Positions 25,709 to 33,767 of a DNA stretch of 64,000 bases are shown here, piece after piece. Below the pieces are notes generated by a model that made no database searches, was not told the DNA's origin, and saw only the letters and a list, made by a program, of their open reading frames with translations. Both the position numbers and the translations under genes were made by a program. Positions within the stretch are counted from its first letter, which is position 1, and each line of letters opens with the position of its first letter. Source of the DNA: Bacteroidales bacterium (GTDB taxonomy: Bacteria > Bacteroidota > Bacteroidia > Bacteroidales > Tenuifilaceae); contig JABFRB010000016.1 in assembly GCA_013141385.1 (NCBI GenBank), positions 62,001 through 126,000 on the forward strand. The letters run 5' to 3'.

Positions 25709-27019
25709 CTACCTTTTTATCCTGTCTTTAAAAATATATTTAAGCGGGCTAAAGAATCGTTGTAACAATGTTAAATTTTCCGTTGTAATCTCTGCAATAC
25801 CCGAAAGGTCTCTTTCAAAACTTAATTCTTGTCCGTACGAAGTAATTGGTCCCTTTGGTAAACGAACAACTACTGGAAATCCCTTTTCAACTGAACCGCT
25901 TGAAACAGAATGAATTATGCCTTCAACCATTCCGAATTCCATAAATGGGTAGCCATCAAGTTTAATGGTTACTCGCTGTTCCAGTTTTACTTTACCTGCT
26001 CCTTCAAAAGGTAGTGTTAACATTGCAAAAATCTCCCCTCTTTCTTCGGGATTAATCGTAAAAAGTCTATCTCCTGATTTTACCTCTTGCAGGTTACTCC
26101 AAACATTCATATATGTTAATTTTCCTGATGATGGGGCAATTAATAGATAAGTTTTCTCCCATGTTGAAAGGGTGCTTACCAACTGGTTATAACTATTCAC
26201 CAAATCCTCTGCCAGTTTTTTGCTTTGGCTTTCTTGCTCAAGCCTAGTATCGATAATGCTTTGTTTAAGTCCTTCAATTGTTATTGCAGTTGTAGAGAGA
26301 TTCAACCGAGCACTCTCAAGTAATTGACGTTTTGATAGTAATGCTCCTTGAGAACGTTCGTAATCAACAGCAGAAATTACCCCAGTTTTAAAGAGTGAAG
26401 AATCTCTGGCAAATTGCTTTTGAGTTAGTTCAAGATCTTTAATGGTAAGATTTCGCTGTGTCCACAGTCTATTATAGTACTGATTATACTGTTTAATCTG
26501 TGCTCCAATGGCTTTTATCTTTTGTTCATGGTAACTTTGTTTCAAAAACAACCGATACTCAAAGTATGATTTTGAAAAGGTATTAAACTGAGTTTGAATA
26601 TCTCCTAAACTGAGTTTGTCGAAATATCTAGAATCAAGAAGGGTATCTGATACTTTTCTGAAATTAAACCCATCAATTATTTTTGAGAGATATTTAATAT
26701 CTTTTAGTTTGGCTGGATTCTCAATTACTGCAATAGTATCACCTTTTTTAACAAGAGAACCATCAGTAAAAAGAATATCTGTTATCTTACCATTTGCTTT
26801 TGAAATAATAACCGAAGGTGGATTCTCACTTGTGATGATTACAGGAGCAACAATAATATCAGGATATTTAAAAAATGCACTACCAATAAAAACTATAGCA
26901 ATAACCAGAAAAATAATTGTAATTCCCCACCGAACAATTCCCTTTGGAGGCACCCCAAGAATTTCGGCAATCTCCTCTGATCTGAGGTTGATTTTTTTTA
27001 ATTGATCGCTTTCTTCCAT
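25709..27019 (-). CDS. HlyD family periplasmic adaptor of a peptide exporter
   Basis: About 436 residues from the ATG at 27019; a GTG at 27031 would add four. One transmembrane helix near the N terminus (WGITIIFLVIAIVFIGSAFF) is followed by a lipoyl/barrel-sandwich half (ITSENPPSVIISKANGKITDILFTDGSLVKKGD), a long alpha-helical hairpin, the second lipoyl half (LIAPSSGKLTYMNVWSNLQEVKSGDRL) and a beta-barrel domain. It bridges the inner-membrane ABC transporter to the outer membrane. The C39 exporter gene lies upstream on the same strand. No TolC-like gene is in the window. Confidence 0.88.
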   Translation of the reverse strand: MEESDQLKKINLRSEEIAEILGVPPKGIVRWGITIIFLVIAIVFIGSAFFKYPDIIVAPVIITSENPPSVIISKANGKITDILFTDGSLVKKGDTIAVIENPAKLKDIKYLSKIIDGFNFRKVSDTLLDSRYFDKLSLGDIQTQFNTFSKSYFEYRLFLKQSYHEQKIKAIGAQIKQYNQYYNRLWTQRNLTIKDLELTQKQFARDSSLFKTGVISAVDYERSQGALLSKRQLLESARLNLSTTAITIEGLKQSIIDTRLEQESQSKKLAEDLVNSYNQLVSTLSTWEKTYLLIAPSSGKLTYMNVWSNLQEVKSGDRLFTINPEERGEIFAMLTLPFEGAGKVKLEQRVTIKLDGYPFMEFGMVEGIIHSVSSGSVEKGFPVVVRLPKGPITSYGQELSFERDLSGIAEITTENLTLLQRFFSPLKYIFKDRIKR

Positions 27020-27229
27020 TTTATTGAACACAATAGACGTTTAATAAAAAAATATTTCTGCTTTTGCTAAAAAGATCTTTTTCAAAAGAGATAGTTTCCA
27101 AATTTAATTCCTGTTTTACCCTTAGATTTTCATCTACATCCAACTAAAATACAGAACTTACATGCCCTTGATTTGTATTTCTCTATATCAGTTGTTATTA
27201 TAGCCTTTCGAAAATTCGTTGTCAACTCC

Positions 27230-29422
27230 TTAAAGTTCCAGCTGGTTTTTTACTAATGTATAGTACGCACCCTTCCTCTCGCTTAATTCCTTATGCGTAC
27301 CCACTTCAACCACCTTCCCTTTTTCCAGTACAACTATCTGATCTGCATTTTTAACTGTACTTAAACGGTGCGCTACAACAATAACCGTCCTACCTTTGAA
27401 AAACTCCTGCAAGTTTTCTAAAATAACCTTCTCGTTGTTAGCATCAAGCGCATTCGTCGCCTCATCGAAAAAGATAAACTTTGGATCTTTATAAACTGCA
27501 CGGGCAATAAGAATTCTTTGCTTCTGTCCTTGGCTCAGTCCATGACCTTCACCACCAATCTTTGTATTATAACCAAGTGGCAGCGAATCTATAAAATCAG
27601 CAATATTGGCAACGTTAGCAGCATGAAGCAATTTTATCTTATCAACCCTATCAACCCCAGGAGCAATATTATTTGCAATAGTGTCTGAAAATATGAATCC
27701 ATCCTGCATCACCACACCACATTGCTCTCTCCAACGACTAATACTAAATGCAGTAAGGTTATTTTCTCCAATCCGAATTTCTCCTTTAACAGGTGGATAG
27801 AAACCAAGAAGGAGCTTAATAAGTGTGGTCTTTCCACTTCCCGATGTACCTACAATAGCTGTTTGTTTACCAGATTCAATTCTAATATTAATATCATCAA
27901 GCACCAGATTTGAGTCTGGCTCGTCATAACGAAATCCAAGATTGCTCAGCTCAATGCTTTTATCATCAGGTATATCATTAATCCGTGAATCTTCAATATC
28001 CTCTTCATCGTTTCGAAGGTGTATTTCGCCAAGCCTTTCAAGACTTATCTTTGCATCCTGGGTTAAGTTAAAAAATGATATCAGCTGGTCAATCGGGCTG
28101 TTTAGCTGACCTATGATGTACTGTACAGCAAGCATCATACCCAAAGACATATCACCATCCACCACGCTCTTCGCCGCTATTACAGTAATAAAAATGTTCT
28201 TAATCTCATTGATAAGGACAGCTCCACTTTGCTGGTACTGGCTAAGAGCAAGACCCTTTACACTTACCTTGAATAGTTTTGCCTGAATACGCTCCCACTC
28301 CCAACGTTTCTGCTGCTCACAACTATTCAGCTTAATCTCCTGCATTCCCTGTATCAGCTGAATTACATTGCTTTGGTTTGCAGCCATCTGTGCGAATCGA
28401 CGGTAGTCTAACTCCTCTCGTTTCTTCATGAAAAGCCAAACCCAAAGGGCATAAATAGTACTTCCAAAAAGAAATATTGAGAAAATCATCACATTATAGT
28501 AAAGCAAAACTGCACCGAATATAACTAGATTGACCAGCGAAAACATTACATTCAGCGTAGTACCAGTCAAAAAACTCTCTATTCGCTTATTATCATTAAT
28601 GCGTTGAATTAAATCACCAACCATTTTGGCATCGAAATAACCCATGGGTAGGCGCATCAACTTAACTAGAAAGTCAGATATAAGGGATATATTTATTCGT
28701 GTTCCTAAATGCAGTAGTATCCATCCTCTTATAAACTCAACTGACACACGACTAAGGGTTAGTACCATCTGAGCAATTAGCACAAGGTAAATAAAACCAA
28801 TATTGCGGTTACCAATACCCTTATCAACTATACTTTGAGTTAGGAAGGGAAAAACCAATTGAAGTAAGCTACCAAGAATTAGCCCAAGTAAAAGTTGGGT
28901 TATTAATTTTTTGTAGGGACGAAGGTAGTTGAACAGGAAACGGAAACTCTTCTTATTAGGTTTTTCGTCTTGTGCCGAATAAAAATCAGGAGAGGCCTCA
29001 AGAAGTAGTGCCACACCACGCTTTTCGCCTTCCTCAACAGTCGAAACCCAGCAACGAACAAATTCTTCACGAGGGAAACTCACTAGTCCACCACCAGGAT
29101 CCGAAACATGAACAATCTCTTTACCCTTTTTTCCTGTAATATTATAAACAACAACAAAATGGCTCTGATTCCAATGAACAATGGCTGGTAGAGGTGCCTC
29201 TTTCAACAACTGCTCAAAGCTGATTTTAACCCCCATTGTACGAAAACCGATGCTTTCGGCTGCACGGCTAATTCCAAGCATACTAACCCCCTCGCGGGTT
29301 ATATAGCAACGCTCCCGTAAAGTCTGAATATTATAATGCTTACCATAGTATCGTGCTACAATCCTTAGGCATGTTGGACCGCAGTCCATTGCATCGGGTT
29401 GGTGGTAGTGGGGGAAAGACAT
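27230..29422 (-). CDS. peptidase-containing ABC transporter (C39, bacteriocin/peptide exporter)
   Basis: 730 residues. The C39 domain (1-130) has the oxyanion Gln8, catalytic Cys14 (DCGPTC), His88 and Asp108 (VSDPGGG), so the leader peptidase should be active. An ABC membrane domain (about 160-450) follows. The ATPase carries Walker A GTSGSGKTT (525-533), signature LSQGQ (629-633), Walker B FIFFDEA and H-loop His685. Such transporters cleave double-glycine leaders while exporting the peptide. The hlyD gene follows after 210 bp and the candidate substrate is the peptide at 25254-25397. It starts about 260 bp after clpP on the same strand, past a terminator. Confidence 0.93.
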   Translation of the reverse strand: MSFPHYHQPDAMDCGPTCLRIVARYYGKHYNIQTLRERCYITREGVSMLGISRAAESIGFRTMGVKISFEQLLKEAPLPAIVHWNQSHFVVVYNITGKKGKEIVHVSDPGGGLVSFPREEFVRCWVSTVEEGEKRGVALLLEASPDFYSAQDEKPNKKSFRFLFNYLRPYKKLITQLLLGLILGSLLQLVFPFLTQSIVDKGIGNRNIGFIYLVLIAQMVLTLSRVSVEFIRGWILLHLGTRINISLISDFLVKLMRLPMGYFDAKMVGDLIQRINDNKRIESFLTGTTLNVMFSLVNLVIFGAVLLYYNVMIFSIFLFGSTIYALWVWLFMKKREELDYRRFAQMAANQSNVIQLIQGMQEIKLNSCEQQKRWEWERIQAKLFKVSVKGLALSQYQQSGAVLINEIKNIFITVIAAKSVVDGDMSLGMMLAVQYIIGQLNSPIDQLISFFNLTQDAKISLERLGEIHLRNDEEDIEDSRINDIPDDKSIELSNLGFRYDEPDSNLVLDDINIRIESGKQTAIVGTSGSGKTTLIKLLLGFYPPVKGEIRIGENNLTAFSISRWREQCGVVMQDGFIFSDTIANNIAPGVDRVDKIKLLHAANVANIADFIDSLPLGYNTKIGGEGHGLSQGQKQRILIARAVYKDPKFIFFDEATNALDANNEKVILENLQEFFKGRTVIVVAHRLSTVKNADQIVVLEKGKVVEVGTHKELSERKGAYYTLVKNQLEL

Positions 29423-29628
29423 CAGAAACTAAAATTAATTACTTATTTGATAATAATTATTTTACAAAAAATAAAATTGTTTCAACTCTAAAACCTATTA
29501 TATTAAACAAAAATAGAATTAAATGAATTAAAACAGAGATTTTGAGTGGATATTTAATATAAAAAAAATTCTCTAACTTTCAATATCTTTGAATATAAGA
29601 CACTTATCCAAACATTTATCGCTAAAAA

Positions 29629-29656
29629 ACCTGTCAGGTTCCTTTTCCTGACAGGT
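29629..29656 (-). terminator. terminator after clpP
   Basis: Arms ACCTGTCAGG (29629-29638) and CCTGACAGGT (29647-29656), with a U6 tail on the minus strand. It separates clpP from the downstream exporter genes, so those need their own promoter. Confidence 0.8.
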
Positions 29657-29680
29657 CTAAAAATATAATATCGTTAAATG

Positions 29681-30364
29681 CTATTTATTCTCAATTCTTA
29701 CCAATACTTCATCAATCATACCATAATCCTTTGCTTCCTGGGCAGTCATCCAGTAATCACGATCAGAATCTTTTTGAATTCTCTCAAATGGGTTACCTGA
29801 ATGTTTAGCTACTATATTATAAAGTTCATCACGCAGTTTTAAAATCTCACGAGTGGTGATTTCAATATCTGAAGCTTGTCCCTCTGCTCCGCCCATTGGT
29901 TGGTGAATCATTACCCTTGAATGTGGAAGAGCTGTTCGCTTACCTTTTGCTCCTGCAGTGAGTAATACAGCTCCCATTGATGCAGCCATTCCTGTACAGA
30001 TTGTTGCCACATCGGAACTTATGTACTGCATTGTATCGTAAATTCCTAGTCCTGCATAAACAGAACCACCCGGTGTATTAAGGTAGATTTGAATGTCTTT
30101 GGATGGATCCGAAGATTCAAGGAAAAGGAGTTGAGCTTGAATAATATTTGCAACATCATCATTTATTGGAACTCCTAAGAATATTATCCTATCCATCATA
30201 AGGCGCGAGAAGACATCCATGGTTGCGATGTTAAGCTGGCGCTCCTCGATAATAGTTGGAGAGATATAGTTACCATGCATAGATTGAAAATTATGCAGTG
30301 TTAAACTACTAATTCCACGATGCCTGATGGCATACTTTTCGAATTCACTATTTTTTTGGCTCAT
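29681..30364 (-). CDS. clpP: ATP-dependent Clp protease proteolytic subunit ClpP
   Basis: 227 residues; serine peptidase forming the 14-mer barrel that works with ClpX. Catalytic triad: Ser129 (GMAASMGA), His154 (MIHQPMGG) and Asp203 ([11 protein letters not shown]). The N terminus is about 20 residues longer than the E. coli mature form, as usual in Bacteroidota. It follows tig with a terminator between them and has its own -7 box. Confidence 0.97.
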   Translation of the reverse strand: MSQKNSEFEKYAIRHRGISSLTLHNFQSMHGNYISPTIIEERQLNIATMDVFSRLMMDRIIFLGVPINDDVANIIQAQLLFLESSDPSKDIQIYLNTPGGSVYAGLGIYDTMQYISSDVATICTGMAASMGAVLLTAGAKGKRTALPHSRVMIHQPMGGAEGQASDIEITTREILKLRDELYNIVAKHSGNPFERIQKDSDRDYWMTAQEAKDYGMIDEVLVRIENK

Positions 30365-30417
30365 ATATTATGGTTTTTATTTTAATGGTTTCAAAAAAAA
30401 ATTATTTGATGTAAATT

Positions 30418-30425
30418 CAAAGATA
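30418..30425 (-). promoter_or_regulatory. -7 box for clpP
   Basis: CAAAGATA on plus, TATCTTTG on minus, 54 bp upstream of clpP; matches TAnnTTTG. Confidence 0.4.
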
Positions 30426-30480
30426 AACCCTTTTTTTTAATGTTGGTTTTTAAATAACAGCAATGAGGTTAAATAGTTTT

Positions 30481-30514
30481 AAAAAAAAGACCGATAGATT
30501 TATCTCTACCGGTC
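30481..30514 (-). terminator. terminator after tig
   Basis: Arms GACCGATAGA (30489-30498) and TCTACCGGTC (30505-30514), with one G-U pair and a U8 tail on the minus strand. Confidence 0.75.
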
Positions 30515-30536
30515 CAATTTTATTAATCATCAATCT

Positions 30537-31883
30537 TTATTTAAGATTGTTAAACTCATCCGTGGTTACTTCCTTCTCATCGAGTTTAACGGCCTCTCTT
30601 ATCACTGCAACAGCCTTATCTTCAATGAGTTTTTCTTGGATTCTTCGCTTTTCACCATCTTTCTTCAAAACGCTATCGGCATAGCTAACTAAATATTCAT
30701 CTGGCATCTGGCTCATACCATAAGATGCGAATTGATTACGTGCAAAATTCATGGCAAATCCGTGAATCTCTTCCTCGGTAACGGTTAGGTTGTTCTCCAT
30801 AGCAACCTTATCTCGAATTAGCTGCCACTTTAGATCTTTCTCAAACATAGGAAACTCCGTTTCGATCTGCTCACGAGTATGTTTCCCTTCGTTTACGGCA
30901 ACTAACCAACGAATTAAGAAATCTTTTGGGAGTTCAATCTTAAACTTCTCAATCAATTTATCTTTTAAATCTATTAATAAACGATAGTCACTCTCGTGTA
31001 CAAGGTTTTTGCTTATCTCCTCATCCAATTTGCTATTGAACTCTTTCTCGTTATTTATTACTCCTTCTCCATAAACCTTATTAAAAAACTCCTGATTTAG
31101 TTCTGCTTTTTCAAAAGTCAACGTTTCGGTTACAGTTAGCTGAAATTGAGGTTCAACATTGGTTAATTTTTCTTTGGCAATATGAAGTAATGCTGCTCTA
31201 TCCGCAACATTTGGGAATGATTTTAACGTATCAATAGTAACAACATCCCCAGCCTTTAAACCAATTAACTTTTTTTTCTCATCCTCATTGGCCACCAAAG
31301 CGATTGAGATTGAAGCACCTTCAACAAAAACGCCACCCTCCTTTGGAGATTCATCTGGGTTAAGCTCATTTAGGGTTGCTTTAACCAAATCATTTTCTGC
31401 AGTAATTTCTACAGGTTTGTAACTTCCATTCCTACGACGATAGCTATCGGAGTATATTTCGCGAAGTTTATCATCAACTTTAATAGAATAGTAGGGAATT
31501 TTATCGCGCTTACTAAATTTTAATTCAAACTCAGGAACTAAACCAAGATCGAATGCAAATTCAAAATTTTCCTCTGTATCCCAATCTATTTGTTTTTGTT
31601 GTTCGCTCGGTAATGGTTCACCAAGGATATTCAACTTTTGCTCAACAAGGTACTTAGAAAGTGATTCTGAGATTATCTTATTTACCTCATCTACAAGAAT
31701 GGGTTTACGATACAACTTATTGATAAGAGATGTTGGAGCGTGCCCTGGTCTAAAGCCTTTAATAGTCGCTTTTTTACGATAGTCTTTTAGCGTCTCCTCC
31801 ACTTTAGGATCATAGTCTGCCTTATCAATTTTAACTTTTAGCACTGCGTTCAGCGCATCTATTTCTTCCTTTAAAATATTCAT
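30537..31883 (-). CDS. tig: trigger factor
   Basis: 448 residues; ribosome-bound chaperone for nascent chains. The N terminus matches Bacteroidota trigger factors (MNILKEEIDALNAVLKVKI) and includes the ribosome-docking segment KGFRPGHAPTSLI (the G-F-R-x-G signature). A weak FKBP-like middle region and an alpha-helical C-terminal substrate cradle follow. It lies upstream of clpP, the usual order tig-clpP-clpX. Confidence 0.95.
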   Translation of the reverse strand: MNILKEEIDALNAVLKVKIDKADYDPKVEETLKDYRKKATIKGFRPGHAPTSLINKLYRKPILVDEVNKIISESLSKYLVEQKLNILGEPLPSEQQKQIDWDTEENFEFAFDLGLVPEFELKFSKRDKIPYYSIKVDDKLREIYSDSYRRRNGSYKPVEITAENDLVKATLNELNPDESPKEGGVFVEGASISIALVANEDEKKKLIGLKAGDVVTIDTLKSFPNVADRAALLHIAKEKLTNVEPQFQLTVTETLTFEKAELNQEFFNKVYGEGVINNEKEFNSKLDEEISKNLVHESDYRLLIDLKDKLIEKFKIELPKDFLIRWLVAVNEGKHTREQIETEFPMFEKDLKWQLIRDKVAMENNLTVTEEEIHGFAMNFARNQFASYGMSQMPDEYLVSYADSVLKKDGEKRRIQEKLIEDKAVAVIREAVKLDEKEVTTDEFNNLK

Positions 31884-32015
31884 TAACTAATTCATTTAGA
31901 TTACTTAACTCAAATTTTGTGATAAATGATTGAAACCTGTTTAAAAAATCAGTGACATAACACTGAAAATCTTTATCGTTCTGAAATACAATTTTGTAAT
32001 CAATTTTAAAGCTGA

Positions 32016-32047
32016 CAAAGGTAGAAAAATGAGATATAAGAAACAAA
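32016..32047 (-). promoter_or_regulatory. promoter of tig
   Basis: On the minus strand: TTTG (32044-32047), 20-bp spacer, TACCTTTG (32016-32023). It is a full match to the Bacteroidota consensus and gives a leader of about 125 nt before tig. Confidence 0.7.
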
Positions 32048-32142
32048 TGATAAAAAAATGATTTCAAGAACCATTTTTCTATCACTACAACAGTTTGATT
32101 TTATGTTATTTAATATTTTTTTTTCAAATTGTAAAAAAAACC

Positions 32143-32190
32143 GTGTCACCTTTTATGGTTTATGGAATATATAGATGAAGGGTCATTCTA
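32143..32190 (+). promoter_or_regulatory. shared promoter block, copy B (TPR gene)
   Basis: GTGTCAC (32143-32149), TTTTAT, GTTT, TGGAATATATA (32163-32173) and TGAAGGG (32176-32182), matching copy A at 25177-25225. It is about 240 bp before the TPR gene start, so that mRNA would have a long leader. Confidence 0.7.
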
Positions 32191-32430
32191 CTTAATAGAC
32201 AAATTGGTATTTATTAAGAGTTTTAAAGAAAATCTATAGTTGAATGCAAAGAATGAAATGGACTTTTTAAGTTGATTAATAGATACTTAATTTTTTTCTA
32301 TTAGACTTTAAGGGCTTATAATTTTTCAAGATTAAATTTAAAAACTCACACAAGAATAAATCTAAAGAGTAAACATATAGATTAAGAAAACACAACTAAC
32401 AAAACTCCGGAAATTAATAAATCAAAACCA

Positions 32431-33201
32431 ATGATTGATAGAAACACTCAACGATTAATTGAAAAGCTAATAGATGGCTCAATTAGTAAGAAAGAGGGTC
32501 AAACTCTATCGAATAAAATTGAAACGGACGTTTCATTAAAACGAGAATTTGAACTTAGAAAAGAACTAGAAACTATTGCTGCCGAAGAAGAAATTTTTCA
32601 GTTAAGACAAAAACTGCAATTAGTGGCTGCCTCGACTTCTAATTCTCTCGTCAATAGAGGTCATACCTTTAAGAAAGGTAGTATTAGGAGATATTTATAC
32701 TATGCAGCTGCACTTTCTGGTATTACTTTAGGAGGATGGGGTGCTTTAACATTGACCAATAAAACAGTTGATCCAACAAGGGTTTATCTTGATAACTTCC
32801 AACCTTATCCAGCAGTTACTGTTGTCCGCTCTGGAGGTGAATTAAATCTAGATAGTATCTTTTTTAGTGCAATGCTATCATATCAAAAAGGAGATTACAA
32901 TTCAGCAATCGTTGATTTCAAAAAAGTTATTGAGATTAATCCTAATGCATTTACTGTTCAGTTCTATTTAGGGATTACCTATATGGAATTGCTTGATTTT
33001 GAAAAAGCACATGAAAATTTAATTGCAGTTGCAGAATCAAATTCTCTTTTTAGAGATCAAGCACTCTGGTATTGCGGACTTTGCTATTTAGGTGAATTTA
33101 AGGTTGAAAAAGCGAAAACGATTTTCTTAAACTTATCAAATTCAAATTCTCCTCTTGGGCAAAAGGCAACTAACCTTCTTAGAGATTTATCTAATGGATA
33201 A
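32431..33201 (+). CDS. membrane-anchored TPR protein, anti-sigma-like N terminus
   Basis: 256 residues. The N-terminal helical part (MIDRNTQRLIEKLIDGSISKKEGQTL) resembles the cytoplasmic segment of anti-sigma-like proteins. One transmembrane helix follows at about 87-107 (YLYYAAALSGITLGGWGAL), then an external region and two to three tetratricopeptide repeats (about 143-250: LSYQKGDYNSAIVDFKKVIEINPNA, FYLGITYMELLDFEKAHENL). It shares a promoter block with the double-glycine peptide gene, so a role in the same system is likely. In other Bacteroidota, as I recall, similar TPR proteins sit near CHAT-TPR genes and sigma factors. Exact function unknown. Confidence 0.75.
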   Translation: MIDRNTQRLIEKLIDGSISKKEGQTLSNKIETDVSLKREFELRKELETIAAEEEIFQLRQKLQLVAASTSNSLVNRGHTFKKGSIRRYLYYAAALSGITLGGWGALTLTNKTVDPTRVYLDNFQPYPAVTVVRSGGELNLDSIFFSAMLSYQKGDYNSAIVDFKKVIEINPNAFTVQFYLGITYMELLDFEKAHENLIAVAESNSLFRDQALWYCGLCYLGEFKVEKAKTIFLNLSNSNSPLGQKATNLLRDLSNG

Positions 33202-33279
33202 AAATTAATTTTCAAAAAATGATTTACCAATTAACGGTTTCGGAACCGATTTTCCATAACTGAACTATAAATTACCGCC

Positions 33280-33648
33280 ATGAAAACAGAATTACTCGAA
33301 GGTGTTAAGGAAAGAGAAAAAGATCTAGCGTCTTTTATCCTAAACAAAAGTTATGAAAGAATTAATTACTTTGAATCTGATGGAATTTTAACTTACATCG
33401 TTCTTGAAGATGGTTCACGAGTTAAAATTGACTTGTTTTTACATCAACTCGAAAAAGTATTATCCCCAAAGGTTTTTTACCGCTGTGGATGGTCTTTCAT
33501 CGTTAACCTTACAAAGATTCATGAATACTGGGTATTAGAATATCCTTTTTTGGTAATGGAGAATGGAGAAATTATACCAGTTCCTCAATCAGAAAAAGAT
33601 GCTATTAGCGGGTTGATTTCAAGAGAGTTGATAATGAGGAAGGATTAG
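33280..33648 (+). CDS. LytTR-type DNA-binding protein without receiver domain
   Basis: 122 residues, almost entirely a LytTR domain: INYFESDGILTYIVLEDGSRVKIDLFLHQLEKVLSPKVFYRCGWSFIVNLTKI is the typical pattern (YxExxxxYxxL...F.R.H.SFxVNLxxI). No phosphoacceptor receiver and no membrane helix. LytTR proteins often regulate bacteriocin and peptide-pheromone genes. It follows the TPR gene by 78 bp, with an AACGGTTTCGGAACCGATT inverted repeat in between, and may be in the same transcript. Confidence 0.82.
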   Translation: MKTELLEGVKEREKDLASFILNKSYERINYFESDGILTYIVLEDGSRVKIDLFLHQLEKVLSPKVFYRCGWSFIVNLTKIHEYWVLEYPFLVMENGEIIPVPQSEKDAISGLISRELIMRKD

Positions 33649-33767
33649 GTTTTTTCTTAAATACGTTAAAATCTTTATCTTCTTTTAAACACACTGAGGA
33701 AAGTGATTCTTTTTGTGTTTATATGGGAATTAGTATTTCTTGTTAAATATTTAATGTGCAATTATAA

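Larger units (their letters stand above)
31884..32430. other. 547-bp divergent regulatory region between tig and the TPR gene
   Basis: Contains the tig promoter on the minus strand and promoter copy B on the plus strand, followed by a leader of about 240 bp before the TPR gene. I found no gene inside the leader; the few ATGs open frames of fewer than 10 codons. Confidence 0.6.

Noticed and set aside
26616-27005. 129-residue plus-strand frame opposite hlyD
   Set aside because: Antisense shadow of a confidently identified HlyD gene.
22254-29422. Reading the CHAT protein as part of a CRISPR-guided protease (Craspase) system
   Set aside because: No CRISPR array or Cas7-11-like effector is in the window, and the CHAT protein has a signal sequence and membrane helix.
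31831-32085. 84-residue minus-strand frame overlapping the tig start and promoter
   Set aside because: It covers the strong tig promoter and the first tig codons in another frame, and its composition is that of translated AT-rich leader.
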